In this document: positions 24,295-34,900 of the stretch, piece after piece | Numbering within the stretch: position 1 is the first letter of the stretch | Layout of the letters: every line of letters begins with the position of its first letter | Source of the DNA: Rhea pennata | Taxonomy: Eukaryota > Chordata > Aves > Rheiformes > Rheidae | Assembly (NCBI RefSeq): GCF_028389875.1 | Contig: NC_084676.1 | Span: forward strand, 1,054,001-1,118,000 | Direction of reading: 5' to 3' | Length of the DNA: 64,000 bases | The notes under the pieces: model-generated | Seen by the model: the letters and a program-made list of their open reading frames with translations, nothing else | Databases searched by the model: none | What the model was told of the DNA's origin: nothing | Program-made: the position numbers and the translations under genes

Positions 24295-25085
24295 ATCACA
24301 GAATCACAGAATCGATAAGGTTGGAAGGGACCTCTGGAGATCATCAACCTCCCTGCTCAAGCAGAGTCACCTAGAGCATGTTGCACAGGATTGCATCCAG
24401 GCAGGTTTTCAATATTTCCAGAGAAGGAGACTCCACACGTTCTCTAGGCAATCTATTCCAGGGACACCAGTAGCTACAGGCCTCCAACTAGACTCTGAGC
24501 CACCGAGCACAACCCTCTGAGCTCTGCTTTTCAGCCAGTTCTCAATCCACCTCACTGTCCACTCGTCTAACCTGCACTTCCTGAGCTTATCTGGGAGGAT
24601 GTTATGGGAGACAGTATCGAAAGCCTTGCTGAAGTCAAGGTATACAACATCCACTGCTCTCCCCTCACCTACCCAGCCAGTCATTCCATCACAGAAGGCT
24701 ATTAGACTGGTTAAGTAGGATTTCCCCTTGGTGAATCCATGCTGACTACTCCTGAGCACCTTCTTTCCTCCACATGCTTAAAGATGACATGTAGGATCAG
24801 CTGTTCCATCCTCTTTCCAGGGATGGAGGTGAGGCTATCTGGTCTGAAATTTCCTGGGTCCTCCTTCCTGCTCTTTTTGAAGACTGGAGAGACATTGGCT
24901 TTCTTCCAGTCCTCAGGCACCTCTCCAGTTCTCCATGACCTTTCAAAGATGATGGAGAGTGGCCTAGCAATAACATCCACCAACTCCCTCAGTACTTGTG
25001 GGTGCATCCCATCAGGGCCTATGGATTTGTGGGCATCAATTTTGCCTAAATGATCTCTGCTTCTCCAGGAAAGACTCTCCAAGCC
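24295..25085 (-). mobile_element. CR1 LINE retrotransposon, 5'-truncated, internally deleted and frameshifted
   Basis: On the minus strand the reverse-transcriptase part starts near 25080 and shows the CR1 landmarks HKSIGPDGMHPQVLREL, RPLSIIFERSWRTGEVPEDW, HGFTKGKSYL and VVYLDFSKAFDTVSHNIL. The last includes the first catalytic Asp block of the RT (the D of YLDFSKAF). The frame changes near 24760-24780. At about 24460 the RT breaks off after WRPVATGVP and joins CR1 3'-UTR sequence directly, so the YADD-containing half is missing. The 3' end is the CR1 octamer tail (ATTCTGTGATTCTGTGAT, 24295-24312). It is non-functional and inserted in the same orientation as CXXC5, within its coding intron. 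Confidence 0.95.
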
Positions 25086-26399
25086 TCAAATACTCTGAAA
25101 TAACCTGGAGGAATATGACACCACCTCCCAGACTGATGTGGGAATAGACAACCTAGAAGGTTTCACTGGTACAGGTACTTCTTCTATCGCCCAAAGCAAC
25201 ATGTTAGCAACCAGCAGGAGGAGAGATGCACCCCAGGTAAGCAAAGCCCCTTGGACAAGCCTGGGGCTCTGGTGCCTGGGTTCACTGGGCAGTGGGTACA
25301 GCTGCCACAGGGCCAGCAGCAGTGGAGAGAGCCAACCCTGAGACAGGCTCCAGGGCTATGCTCCAAAGAAGCACACTGGCTCCTAGAGATAGCTCACCAC
25401 ATACATGTGCCCATGCAGGGCGCATGGTGACTCATGTACTGCCCTAAAGCCCATAAATAGGCCACCTGCAGGTCATTAAACCTCTTCAGGAGCTAGCTGG
25501 GCTCTCCTTTGCAGACATCTGCAAGATATTTGCATGACCAGAACAGTGACTTTCCCCTACATTCCTGCAGAAGGTACCCCAAAGTGCTCACCTCTATGAG
25601 CACCCAGATTTGGGGCTTAGGCACATGGGAAAAGTGGAAGGGAGATAACAGGAGGTAGAAGGTGTTGCCCAGGTGGGACAGATCAGACTTTCTCCTACTC
25701 CCAGTGCATGTCTGACTTAGGCAGCAAATTTGAGCTGAGGAGGCCAATGAGTAGAGAGCTGCAGGAATCAGTTTCCCAATGGGCTCTGCATTTGTAATCT
25801 AATATCTGGGAAAGACAAAAAAGCTAAAGTCCAAATATGGAACCCACAGGAACAGACCGCAACAGATTCACGTGCAAGAGTCATCTACCCAAATACAGAT
25901 GTCCACATCTGACTAACAGAGAGGAATGAGATGTGAGGGAGCTTCTAACATGTCTGGAAGGAGACTCCAGAAATAGTCATCTTAAACACCTCTCTCTCTC
26001 TTCATTATTAAGGGAAGATGGACAACTAGTGCACGAGGATGCTCAGGCTGGATTCTGCCTTGTCCATACAATGTAGCACCCTCACATCACTATTAGCTGG
26101 GACATCGTGGCCAGCAGTAGGCACTTCACCAAGGCTACTCAAGACAGCTCTGTGGAGTAAAATCCCCATTACTCATGGCCTTCACATGGCCTTCCACTCC
26201 AGAGATAAGCCCAGGACTGGATGGCAGACCATCCAGCATTACCTAGAGCTGCCTGGGCTGGTAGAGCCCAGAGGAGCCCGGTTGGTGTAGGGACACGGTA
26301 CTGCCCTTTCAAAGTGTCTGACCTGCCTCTCCAGCCTCAGTGCTTCAGCCAGCAGCCGCTGCACCAGGACACCAGTCGTGGCCGGTTCTTCAGGCTCTT

Positions 26400-26700
26400 T
26401 AGATGGGCAGATAAAGCCTAACGATGGTATTGGGATTTAGTCTGTTTTTTATGCTGCCATAAAGGTTTAATTCTATTTTTTTACTGCTTGATTTTAGATC
26501 AATGTTTAATCACAGCTGTAGCCCCTGCCCTAGCTCTCTAAGGACGCTCCTCTCAACATACATGGCTGGCAGACTGACCCGCAGACAGAGGTTTGGCAGG
26601 GCTCTCCATAGGGTGCTCTTCTCCTGTCAGATCAGGGCCCCACCAGTGCGGACGACACTTCAAAGAAAACACAATGAATTTTGCAGCCATGTATAAATAG
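26400..26700. promoter_or_regulatory. Candidate intronic regulatory patch
   Basis: AT-rich unique sequence with TTTAGTCTG, TTGATTTTAGATC and GTTTAATCACAGC motifs, followed by a CpG-containing part and ATTTTGCAGCCATGTATAAATAG. It contrasts with the repetitive, GC-rich surroundings. There is no coding frame. Texture-based call. Confidence 0.2.
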
Positions 26701-27369
26701 CCATCACCTTACTCTGACATTAATGCTAACACAGGGTTGATGTGCTGCCATGACCCATCACCCATGAAGATGCCAAATGGACCACCCTACGCAGCCAGCA
26801 CCTCTACTCCCCCGGCCATTGTCACCTCCAGATGGTGTTTCCACAGCAAAACAGGTAGCAGCAGCCCTGATGGCTGCTATAAGCTTGGCCAAAAGCAATG
26901 CATTGCCAAGGCTGGAAGATGATGTGGGGTGAGACCTAACAGCCTGGTCATAAATACTAGTATCATCATGACATCAGAGAGGGTCCCAGTGTATCCCTCT
27001 CCCAGCACCTCTACATATTGTCACAATGTAGTTCAACTTTACCTAAGCTAACACTGCATGAGGTGATATCCTAAAATAGTGGCTCAAAATACATAGCCTT
27101 TGAGCATGTGTTCTGATGGATGAGCCTGTGACATCCCAAGGCAACCTGTGTCTGCCCAGGCGTCCGATTCCTCTGGAGCACCAGCTCCCCTCAGCTTGAA
27201 CGTTCTTGCAGATCCCCTTGGAAAGCAAAGTGACCCGTCCTCTCTGGGGTCCCCAAATGCTATCAAATTAAAAGTCCAATTTCAGTGGCTCCAATTTCTC
27301 AGTCAGCCACAGAATAGGGAAACAAATCAATGGGGTGATAGTTTCATGGGTTCCCTGTGCTATTTAACA

Positions 27370-27600
27370 TCCCCATAACTCGTGTAATGCCGGGGAGAAA
27401 GGAGCGGCTCCTCAGGCTGATGTGAGCTGCGATTCTATTGACCTGTTTTAGGACTCTTTGGAAGAGATGAACTTTTTTTTTCCTTTCTCCCTTTTTCCAG
27501 ATCACTGACTCAGCAAATTAGAACAAGAATATAATTTAGCAATACAGCGGTTTTTGAAAGACACAGTCCCACTCTCCTCATCCCCACCGCCCAAATAGAC
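27370..27600. promoter_or_regulatory. Candidate intronic enhancer with NF-E2/MAF-type site
   Basis: Unique AT-rich sequence with the exact 10-mer TGACTCAGCA (27506-27515), the NF-E2/small-MAF composite site TGCTGAGTCA on the opposite strand. It is preceded by a long pyrimidine tract and followed by AATTAGAACAAGAATATAATTTAGC, an A/T-rich homeobox/SOX-like stretch. The motif is seen; enhancer activity is inferred. Confidence 0.3.
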
Positions 27601-29111
27601 CTTTTTTCCCTTCACTATTCATTCAGAGCTGATGCTAATTGAAAACATAGAACGTGGTTAAGAAAACAGTGGGTTATCTCTTTGGGAAGATGTCAGAGGA
27701 TGGACGATGCCCTTGCATTACCAGTATGTGAGGTCTAGCTGGTGTCAGGGTGATTTTTTTAACCTTCGCTAGCTTTGTGGGTACACTCACCAGCAGGAAG
27801 AGGACAAAAGGTATACACATGCAGCTGATGGCTAGATTAACTCCCGAGAAAATCAAACCTAGATTAAGCGCAATGCAAAGTAGATTCTACAGAGAAGTGT
27901 TGGCCCAGAGCAGCCACTGGTCTGCAGCATGAAGCAGTCACTGCCAGAGGGAAGAGTGCCCACACACTGCCCCCAGCACACTGCAGTGCATCCCCAGTAC
28001 TCCCAAGGCATCAAGCTCTCATTCACACCACACTAATGGGAACAACCACATTCCTGTCAGACCTGCAAGGCTCCAGCTGAATTTCAGTCATATCTGATGA
28101 CTCAGTTCACCTGACCTTGCCTGTGGAGCTCACATTAATAATGTCCCTTACCTGGCATTTTTAGCAAGTCAGCACCCTAACCCGGCAGCAGAATTTGCAA
28201 CAGCTTCCAAGACCAAACCCAACAACCTTGTGTTGACATGGTCTCCATAGACCTCAGAGGTAGAGCCCGAGTACCACCATAAGGCCTCACTCTGTGGAGA
28301 GAAGAGCAGCCTCTGTGCTCAGTGAATTCAGTAGCTAGGGGGAGGGGAAGGGGGACTCCTGCCATCTTCAAGGATGTACACAATGCCTTTGGATTTCTCA
28401 AAGGAAATCCAATGAATCCCTCCTGCATTCACACCGACAGAGCCACGATCAGACCATGCCCCTGGAACAACTCACACTGCCTTAGCACAAGAGTCATTGC
28501 CCAGGGCACCGTCCATTGCTTTATCTTCAGTAACATCCAAGAGCACATGCTGCAACCATTTCCCACCACAAAACCTTGGGCCTCTTCTCTCCCATTTACA
28601 ATAAAGAGTGAGCTGAGAGACTGGGATTCAGGTGCAACATAAACATTGGTTTCACAGCCACCACCAACTACCCACAAGTTCTACCCCAAAAAGCCTTCCG
28701 TCTTTCCATCCTTTGACTCCCTTAACAGGTTAGAAAGTGCTCCCTGGCTAGGGACAGCGGATAGCTGCAGTCCCTTTAGTAGAACAGATACAGGCAGTGA
28801 AACTCAAGCAGGAGTTCAGCAGCAAAAACTCTCTGCTGTAAATGCCTGCAAAAGGGACACCAACAGCATGCATAGGGCCACCAGCAACCTGGGGAGAGAC
28901 TCCAGCCCTCATCCCTAACCAGAACAACCCCAGTACATAAGAGTGGGTTGGGGACTGGGGGCGCTGGGCAAAGCAGACAACTTGTAGTGAGAACTGTTAA
29001 GGGAAAAGAAAAAAAGTAAGAAGTACCAGGTGTTTTATTATCTAGGGCAAGATCCAAACCCAGGAGAGCAGCCCAAGAGAAGGGTTAGGGTGCCTGACAG
29101 GGGCCGGTTAC

Positions 29112-29900
29112 CTCCAGTGCTGCAGAAGGCTTCTTTTTGAGTTCTTCACATTTTCGGAATTTGCAAATCTGGTGGCCAGTTTTGCGATTCCTACAACTGC
29201 TGCACTGCTCGCAGTTTATCCGTCTTCGGCAGGGTGGGCACATGCCACATCTTTTCCGTTTCTTTTTCCCCGAATTGATGGCAGATGCCAATTCATTCTG
29301 CATTGGATACTCTGCCAAGCCAGCCATATGGAGCGCGCTCTCTGCCAGAAACACGCCAGCGGGGGTCATAATGAAAAGGCCTGGGTTGATGGGAAAAGCC
29401 CCCAGGTAAGGAAAATCAGAGGGGCTGTTCATTGTCTCTGCAGCTGAGACTGCCTCCATATCAGAGATACCAGTCCCATGGTCGCTTGCTAGAGGAATAT
29501 GCTCCTGTACCACTCTTTTGAGCATTTCTGTTGACTGAGCAAACTGTTGTAGGGCGTTCTGTCCTTCTGAGGAGATTTCTGACACCCTGTCTAATTTGCT
29601 CAGCATACTAGAGATGTTTTTGTGCTTTGAGGTAGAATTACTTTTATCCACAGTTGCTTCATTGCCATTAGTTAAGGAGGTGCCTTTCTCTGAATGTTCG
29701 CTTACCGAGCTGCTGCTACCAAAGGTGGAATAGTGGGAGAGTGGACGGGACTTCTTAAGACTTTTGTTCAAAGGTTCACTTATTATTCCACTTTTGTTCC
29801 TCCTCTCAGAGTTGACAGGGGGTTGAGAGTCATCTTGGTTATTTTTTTCCAACGTGTCTGGCTTGTTCCCAGTGTCTTGATGGGAGCCCGAATTCGACAT
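29112..29900 (-). CDS. CXXC5: CXXC5 main coding exon (residues 1-263), CXXC zinc finger protein 5
   Basis: CXXC5 (RINF) is a nuclear CpG-binding factor that also binds Dishevelled and dampens Wnt/beta-catenin signalling. The start ATG (29900) sits in a good context (CACCATG) and gives MSNSGSHQD. Residues 33-55 (RRNKSGIISEPLNKSLKK...) match the conserved N-terminal motif of the family. Residues 115-136 contain the conserved LQQFAQSTEMLKRVVQEH. Residues 161-200 form the hydrophobic block FPYLGAFPINPG...AEYPM. KKKRKR (212-217) is a basic nuclear-localisation signal leading into the CXXC finger, with eight zinc cysteines at 218, 221, 224, 230, 233, 236, 246 and 251 and no KFGG motif, as in the CXXC4/CXXC5/TET subgroup. 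KTGHQI (240-245) is the Dishevelled-binding core. The exon ends GAG|GTAACC in phase 0. The human protein has 322 residues; this one totals 277 because Gly/Ala-rich N-terminal tracts are absent. Confidence 0.98.
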
Positions 29901-29931
29901 GGTGCCCAGAGCAAAACAGCAATACCAAACC

Positions 29932-29953
29932 AAAAAAAAAAAAAAAAAAAAAA
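29932..29953 (-). repeat. 22-nt homopolymer T tract in CXXC5 leader
   Basis: An uninterrupted run of 22 A on the plus strand (T on the sense strand) lies 32 nt upstream of the CXXC5 start codon. It could be length-variable, could mimic a polypyrimidine tract for an alternative acceptor, or could be a U-tract bound by RNA-binding proteins in the leader. No AG lies between the tract and the ATG, so no acceptor is formed here before the start. Confidence 0.9.
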
Positions 29954-30021
29954 CCCAAACCAAAGCAAAAGACCCCCAAAGCCCCTCTCGCAGCACCAAC
30001 ACACCAGCCACCAGAGAAAGC

Positions 30022-30039
30022 TTAAATAGCAATGCTCAT
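30022..30039 (-). promoter_or_regulatory. uORF3 in CXXC5 leader (5 codons)
   Basis: ATG at 30039-30037 encodes MSIAI then TAA (30022-30024). It ends 121 nt before the main start, leaving room for reinitiation. It is not in frame with the protein. Confidence 0.6.
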
Positions 30040-30077
30040 GAACGGGGCGTATCCTCCAAGGTCGACTGCAAAGGTCT

Positions 30078-30128
30078 TCAGTACAATTTCAGTGCAAAGA
30101 CATAGTCTGCGGCTCTGATACAAAACAT
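30078..30128 (-). promoter_or_regulatory. uORF1 in CXXC5 leader (16 codons)
   Basis: ATG at 30128-30126, six bases after the inferred acceptor, encodes MFCIRAADYVFALKLY and stops at TGA (30078-30080). The context has G at -3 (GCCGTATGT). It overlaps uORF2 in another frame. Confidence 0.6.
30089..30103 (-). promoter_or_regulatory. uORF2 in CXXC5 leader (4 codons)
   Basis: ATG at 30103-30101 encodes MSLH and stops at TGA (30089-30091). It lies entirely inside uORF1 in a different frame. Confidence 0.5.
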
Positions 30129-30134
30129 ACGGCT

Positions 30135-31704
30135 CTGGAAGTAGAAAATAAAAGAGAGTTAGTACTGGCAAGAGCAAACAGGCTTTTCAAAGCAGCTCTT
30201 CCTCCCCCTGCAATGAAAGTCTCAGTGCCACGAACAAAGAAACTCCAGGGAACGGACCTCAGTGGAGATCCGTTCCGCTGCTCTTTAAAAGGGTCACCAT
30301 CCAGACAGAAATCGGGGGGTTACAAAGGAAGTCCTGGCCTGGGAGCAATGTCACTCTGCTGTTTAAAGGCTCTCTGTGCCCAGCTCTCCTCCCCCTGAGG
30401 ACTGAAATCCCAGGGAAGTCACGGGGCGCTCCTGCTCCGCTCCAGCGGCGGGCGGCCCCAACACCAGAACGGGCTGCAGGCACCCGCAGGCCATCTCAGG
30501 TCCCAGAGCCCAGGACCACCCGGCCCTCACACCTCAGGCAGGTGCAGCAGCCACAAAGCCGGGTGCAGGACCTGACAGGGCACCTAGAGGCATCTCAGGT
30601 TTCCAGGCCCTCTCCACTGAAGCTGCTCTCTCCCAGCTCAGGCTAGCGCTGCCTCCATCCTCCTCCTTGCTCCGAGGTCCTCCTCTCCCTGCTCTCTGAG
30701 CTCTTCGAGCCGGGCATCCAGCCTGGCTCCCCTCCTGGGAGAGGGAGGGACAGACCATCCATCTGCCTAGGCAATGCAACCCACCCAGCACCCCGAGGCC
30801 AAGCAGGAAATACAGCTACCTGCTGATTTTTATTTTCTGGTCTCATAAACACAGAAATATTAAGGAGCAAGTGTGACAGAGACCCCTCCTCTCTGCTCTA
30901 AGGGGGAGAAATAGAAAATTTAGACAGATACAACTGCTTCTTGTAATGAAGACCCCCAACCTGTCCACCCGCACAAGCGCACTGGAGAGTTAAGGGGAGA
31001 GCTACACCGTCCTCCACCTAGGCCCAGCTCGGATCCCCTCCAGCCAAAAATCCGGGACAGCCCACTGACCATCCACGCGCACCTTCCCCCCCAATGGCCT
31101 CCCTGCTTGCACGGCCGCAGCATTTGCCCCGTCACGCCAGGGCAGGAAGAGGCTCAGTGGTGCCAAAGAGCCTCCCCCTTCTCTCAACGCGGTTCCCCCT
31201 GCACAGGAGGCGACGCCGCGGGACCCTCAGGCAGGTCTGGGGCAGCTGGGCCCAGCGTGGCTGCAAACACTTGTTGTTGTGAAATTCCTCCTCCTCCTCC
31301 TCCTCCCCTCGGGAGCACGCACGCATGCACGCACGCACAGGCACCACCAGAGTAATCAGGCTTTAGAGGAGAAAAGCTCCAGGGCTTAGCAGAGCAGGAA
31401 CCCATGTCCCCACCCCGGCAGCAGCTGGGGGAGGGCGCCACAGCGGGAGGCCTCCTCTCCCCTCCGCCACCCCGACGTGCAGGCAGCGTCCCCCTGCCAT
31501 CCCTGCGCTCCCACGGGCCCACTCCGCAGCCCTATCTCCTCAATGTGCCAAGGCTCTGCCCCTGGACGGCCGCGGGAACAGAGCCAGGCCACGAGGGCCC
31601 CGCTGGGCCCCACGGCTCCAAGTCCAGGAGCAGCGCCCGCAGAGCGCAGAGCAGCCCGCACATCCTCCCGCCACGTCGCCCTTGTGCCAGCGCGGACTCA
31701 CTGC
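30135..31704 (-). other. CXXC5: Presumed CXXC5 5' intron, proximal part
   Basis: Sequence upstream of the acceptor at 30134/30135. Its first 250 bases are unique; beyond about 30.4 kb it is GC-rich with a (CTC)n run near 31286-31305 and a CGCACGCATGCACGCACGCA alternating stretch near 31315-31337. No exon was recognised. Confidence 0.55.
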
Positions 31705-31955
31705 GAGCGCAACAGCGGGTGCACCCCTCCTAGCGCCGCAGACACGGCAGGGAGCGCAACGGCAGGTGCACCCCTCCTGGTGCCGGAGACACGGCAGGGA
31801 GCGCGACGGCGGGTGCACCCCTCCTAGTGCCACAGATACGGCAGGGAGCGCGACAGCGGGTGCACCCCTTCCAGTGCCGGAGACATGGCAGGGAGCGCAA
31901 CGGTGGGTGCACCCCTCCCAGTGCCGGAGACACGGCAGGGAGTGCGACGGCTGCA
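31705..31955. repeat. 47-bp GC-rich minisatellite, about 5.3 copies
   Basis: Exact 47-bp steps link units beginning GAGCGC at 31705, 31752, 31799, 31846 and 31893, with a partial unit from 31940. Each unit carries GGGTGCACCCCTCC-like and ACGGCAGG blocks, and copies differ at a handful of positions. Because 47 is not a multiple of 3, long open frames appear on both strands with a 141-nt protein period; these are artefacts. It lies in the presumed 5' intron of CXXC5, about 1.6 kb upstream of the main exon's acceptor. Confidence 0.96.
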
Positions 31956-34900
31956 CGCACGGCGCCTCGCCGCTCTGCCGTTAAACGCTTACAGGGGCAA
32001 GAAGCCCAAGCCAAACACCACATTACTGGAACAGGAAGACAGCCCATCTCACCCCGCTACAGGAGACAGCTCGCCTGCAGAGAAAAACACCCCCACCCTC
32101 GCACTAAAACCGCTTGCTTCAGCTGCTGTGGGATTTAAGACAGAGTGCGGATCGATGCAGGACTCGGGTTCCAGCCCAGAGCTCTCCAATTCCCGTGGGG
32201 AGGGAGGGGGCCGCAGCAGGACAGCCTGCCCTTCCCTGGGCCTCGGCCCAGCGGGGAGCGTGGTGCCCCAGCCCCGGGCACGGGAAAGGTCGCTGGCGAG
32301 GATCATGGGCACTTTGGGGACACGCCTGCCGCCCAGGAACAGCGGGGTGCCGGAGGGTGCACTGGCGAGCAGCCGTGCCGGTACAGCTGGCAGGACCGGC
32401 CCAGCCACTGCCGGTGGCGCAGCAGGGCCCAACCCAGGCTCGTCCCAGCAGCATTAGGACAGGTCACACCTTAATGACCAAAGCTGCCGGTGCTGGGGCC
32501 AGAAGGGGAGTGCAGCAGGAAAAGCATCTAACGGGAGGATGTGAGATAAAGCAGCCCGGCGGCTTTATCTCACGCCCTCCCGCGACTGCCTTTCCTGCGG
32601 CCCTTCTCCTCTTCCGCCCCGCGGCGCAGCAGTCCCACTCCCCTCCGCAACGGGCGGCAGGCCCCCACCTCGTGGCTCCTCGGGCCATGGTGCCGGCAGG
32701 GACCACTGTGCCACGTGAGAGCTGCTCAGGCTTTGCAGGCCTGGCACGTGAGAGCCCACTCCAGCAGGCAACGCTTCCATCCGCAAGGGGGGAGGACGGG
32801 CCGGAGGCACCAGGTTCCCCGGCTCCCCGTGCCACAGCAAACGGAAGCTCGGTTACTCCCAGCATCGCTTGGTGCCGAACAACTGGCCCTTTCCCGCTGC
32901 AGCTGGAAGGGGAGACAGAAGCGCCCGCTGCATATGAAATGGGTTCGCCTCTGCTCGCCGTGCTACAGCAGGCCTGGCTCAGCTGGCTCTCCACGTTTTG
33001 CAGAAAGAGGCCACGGCGCGGACCCCTCCGGCTCTCTCACAAGCCCATGGCTACAAACCCCTGCTGAGCACCACTGTAGGGCGCCTTCAGCTGACAATGA
33101 AGGAGCTGTAATTGGGGTAGTGGGGCGGCCAGCAGGATGCTCTAATTAAGCAGTCTCTCCTCTGCAGGCCCTGGCTCCAGGGCGGACACCAGCAGGTGAG
33201 GTGGCACAGCATGGCAGCACGGCTCCCGCAGCGAATGCCAGGCCACACGGGCACCCTGCCTCCTGCCGCTGCAGCAACGCGCCAGGGGCCGTGCCACGCT
33301 GAGCCGGCGCCGGCAGCGGCAGGAACGGCGCTGCCACTGCCCCAGCCTCGGCATCATCGTGCCCAGGCAGCGGGCTCCTGGCCAAGCCTTGCTGCTGAGC
33401 TGGGATCTGCAAGGCCCAAGCACCACACTGGATCAATCCCGGATTTACCAACCTGCCGAGCTCACATTTCTGGCCTGTCTGTAATCTTGTGGAGTTTAAG
33501 CTGCAGCTGATATTGCTCAGACACCTTTTGGGGCTCTTTACTGTGTTCCCTTCTTAAAATCTCCACTACGTGTCTCTGGTCTTGATGCTCCGGTGGCTCG
33601 GCAGCATCAGAGCACTGATATTAATCCCAGAGAAGGGGTTTCTGGCCAAAAACAAGAGCAGCAGTAAGAGGGACAGCAAAAGCCCACCTTGCACTGCTCC
33701 TAGCAGGGGAGCTCAAACCATGCCTGCAAGGGATTCCCCACCTCACAGGGCTGCAAGGGGCCAGCTCTCCATACCACAGGGCCCTGTTCCCAGCCCCGTT
33801 CACCAGGCGATATGGTCTGAGCACCACACCAGGAAGGACACTGGCTCCAGGACGTCGGTCACCAGCTGGACCCAGCAAGAGCTTGTCGCTATCGCAACTC
33901 ATTGCTGCGTAAAGTCGAAGTCCCTCACGTTTGGCTCCCTCCCCAGCTTTGCTCCTGGCAGCCTTGTCCCTCCGCACTTCTCTGCGCAGCCACGCGCTGC
34001 AGTCTCCATCTCCATCAGTTATTTCCAAGGGCACATCTTCCCCCGCGGTCGGCCGTAACGGCCAGCCTTCTCCAGCTGGCTCTATCAGGGAACTATTCTG
34101 TGCTCCCACTCCGCCACATAAATCAGCCCCAGCAGCTCTGAGCCCCAACCAGACGGATGTATGCAAACATCAGGTTAGAGACCATCCTGCAGCCTCCTTA
34201 ACAGGGACCGATCATTACCTAGCATGAAAAGAGGGGGTTTCACATACTGATCATAAATAGCTTTCCCCAAGGCCGACAGGGGACTGAGAGGGATTCCTCG
34301 CTCCTGGGCTGCTGTGAGTTCAGAGGAAGGCACAAGGTCCTGCTTCTCGTTTCTCCTCCACCCTCTTGCCAGCAGGACGTGATACTGGCACAGGATTGGC
34401 TATCTCCAGCCAGCAGCCAGTCTTGCCATGAATACCTCCTTGGTGGCCTGGGCTGGGACTGGAGCCCTCCCTGGGGTCCTCCTGCAGCAGCAGGAGGCAG
34501 TGCACCAGCGGGACTAGGCCACCACAGCCCGTCTGGCACAGTTCCTTCTACTGCCACCCTTTAGTGTAAGGGCTCCTGGGCCCCACCAGACAGGTACCAC
34601 CACCTCAGCCCGAGCCAGCAAGCCAGCACGCTGCCAACGTTCACACCCAGGGCTTGCATGCCCTCACTCTAGAAAGCGCTGGTGGTTCAGAAGGGGTGGC
34701 CAAGCTGAGCGGCCCCATCGCTGTACAATCCTGTCATTGTCCAGGCGGCTGCTCCAGCTCCTCCAGCTCCTGCCATCTGGAACCGCCTGGCGCAGCCCCT
34801 CGCAGCATCTTCAGCTCCCGCGCAGCTCAGCTGCACTTGCTCCGTGGTCCCATGGGGCTCAGGCTGCTCAACCTCCACGGTGGTATACACTGGGCAAGGA

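Larger units (their letters stand above)
20778..29111 (-). other. CXXC5: CXXC5 intron between the two coding exons
   Basis: 8334 nt of phase-0 intron, donor GAG|GTAACC at 29112/29111 and acceptor CCAG|AAG at 20778/20777. It contains a CpG island abutting the 3' exon (about 20.85-22.55 kb), an internally deleted CR1 LINE (24.30-25.09 kb), and enhancer-like patches near 22.56-22.70, 26.40-26.70 and 27.37-27.60 kb. From 25.1 to 26.4 kb and from 27.6 to 29.1 kb I see nothing specific. No other exon was recognised in either direction. Confidence 0.9.
29901..30134 (-). other. CXXC5: CXXC5 5' untranslated part of the coding exon
   Basis: Upstream of the ATG, 234 nt lead back to a strong acceptor, TTTTATTTTCTACTTCCAG|AGCC (AG at 30135-30136). 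The leader contains three short uORFs and, 32 nt before the start codon, a run of 22 T (29932-29953 on the plus strand as A). The frame of the protein stays open upstream to a TTG at 30032 but contains no in-frame ATG, so 29900 is the natural start. The 5' leader therefore includes at least one further exon at higher coordinates. Confidence 0.8.

Noticed and set aside
29112..29900. Identification as CXXC4 (IDAX) instead of CXXC5
   Set aside because: The zinc finger is shared, but the N-terminal RRNKSGIISEPLNKSL motif, the AEYPM block and the KVMLPTGAAFRWFQ tail are those of CXXC5.
31705..31955. CRISPR-like direct repeats
   Set aside because: The units are contiguous 47-bp tandem copies without unique spacers, in a vertebrate genome, so this is a minisatellite.
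31540..31956. Cys/Pro-rich repeat protein on the minus strand
   Set aside because: The apparent repeat protein is the translation of the 47-bp minisatellite read through three phases per 141 nt.
32114..33067. 317-codon plus-strand ORF in GC-rich intron sequence
   Set aside because: It is opposed by long minus frames, has no motif or splice signals, and GC content explains the lack of stops.
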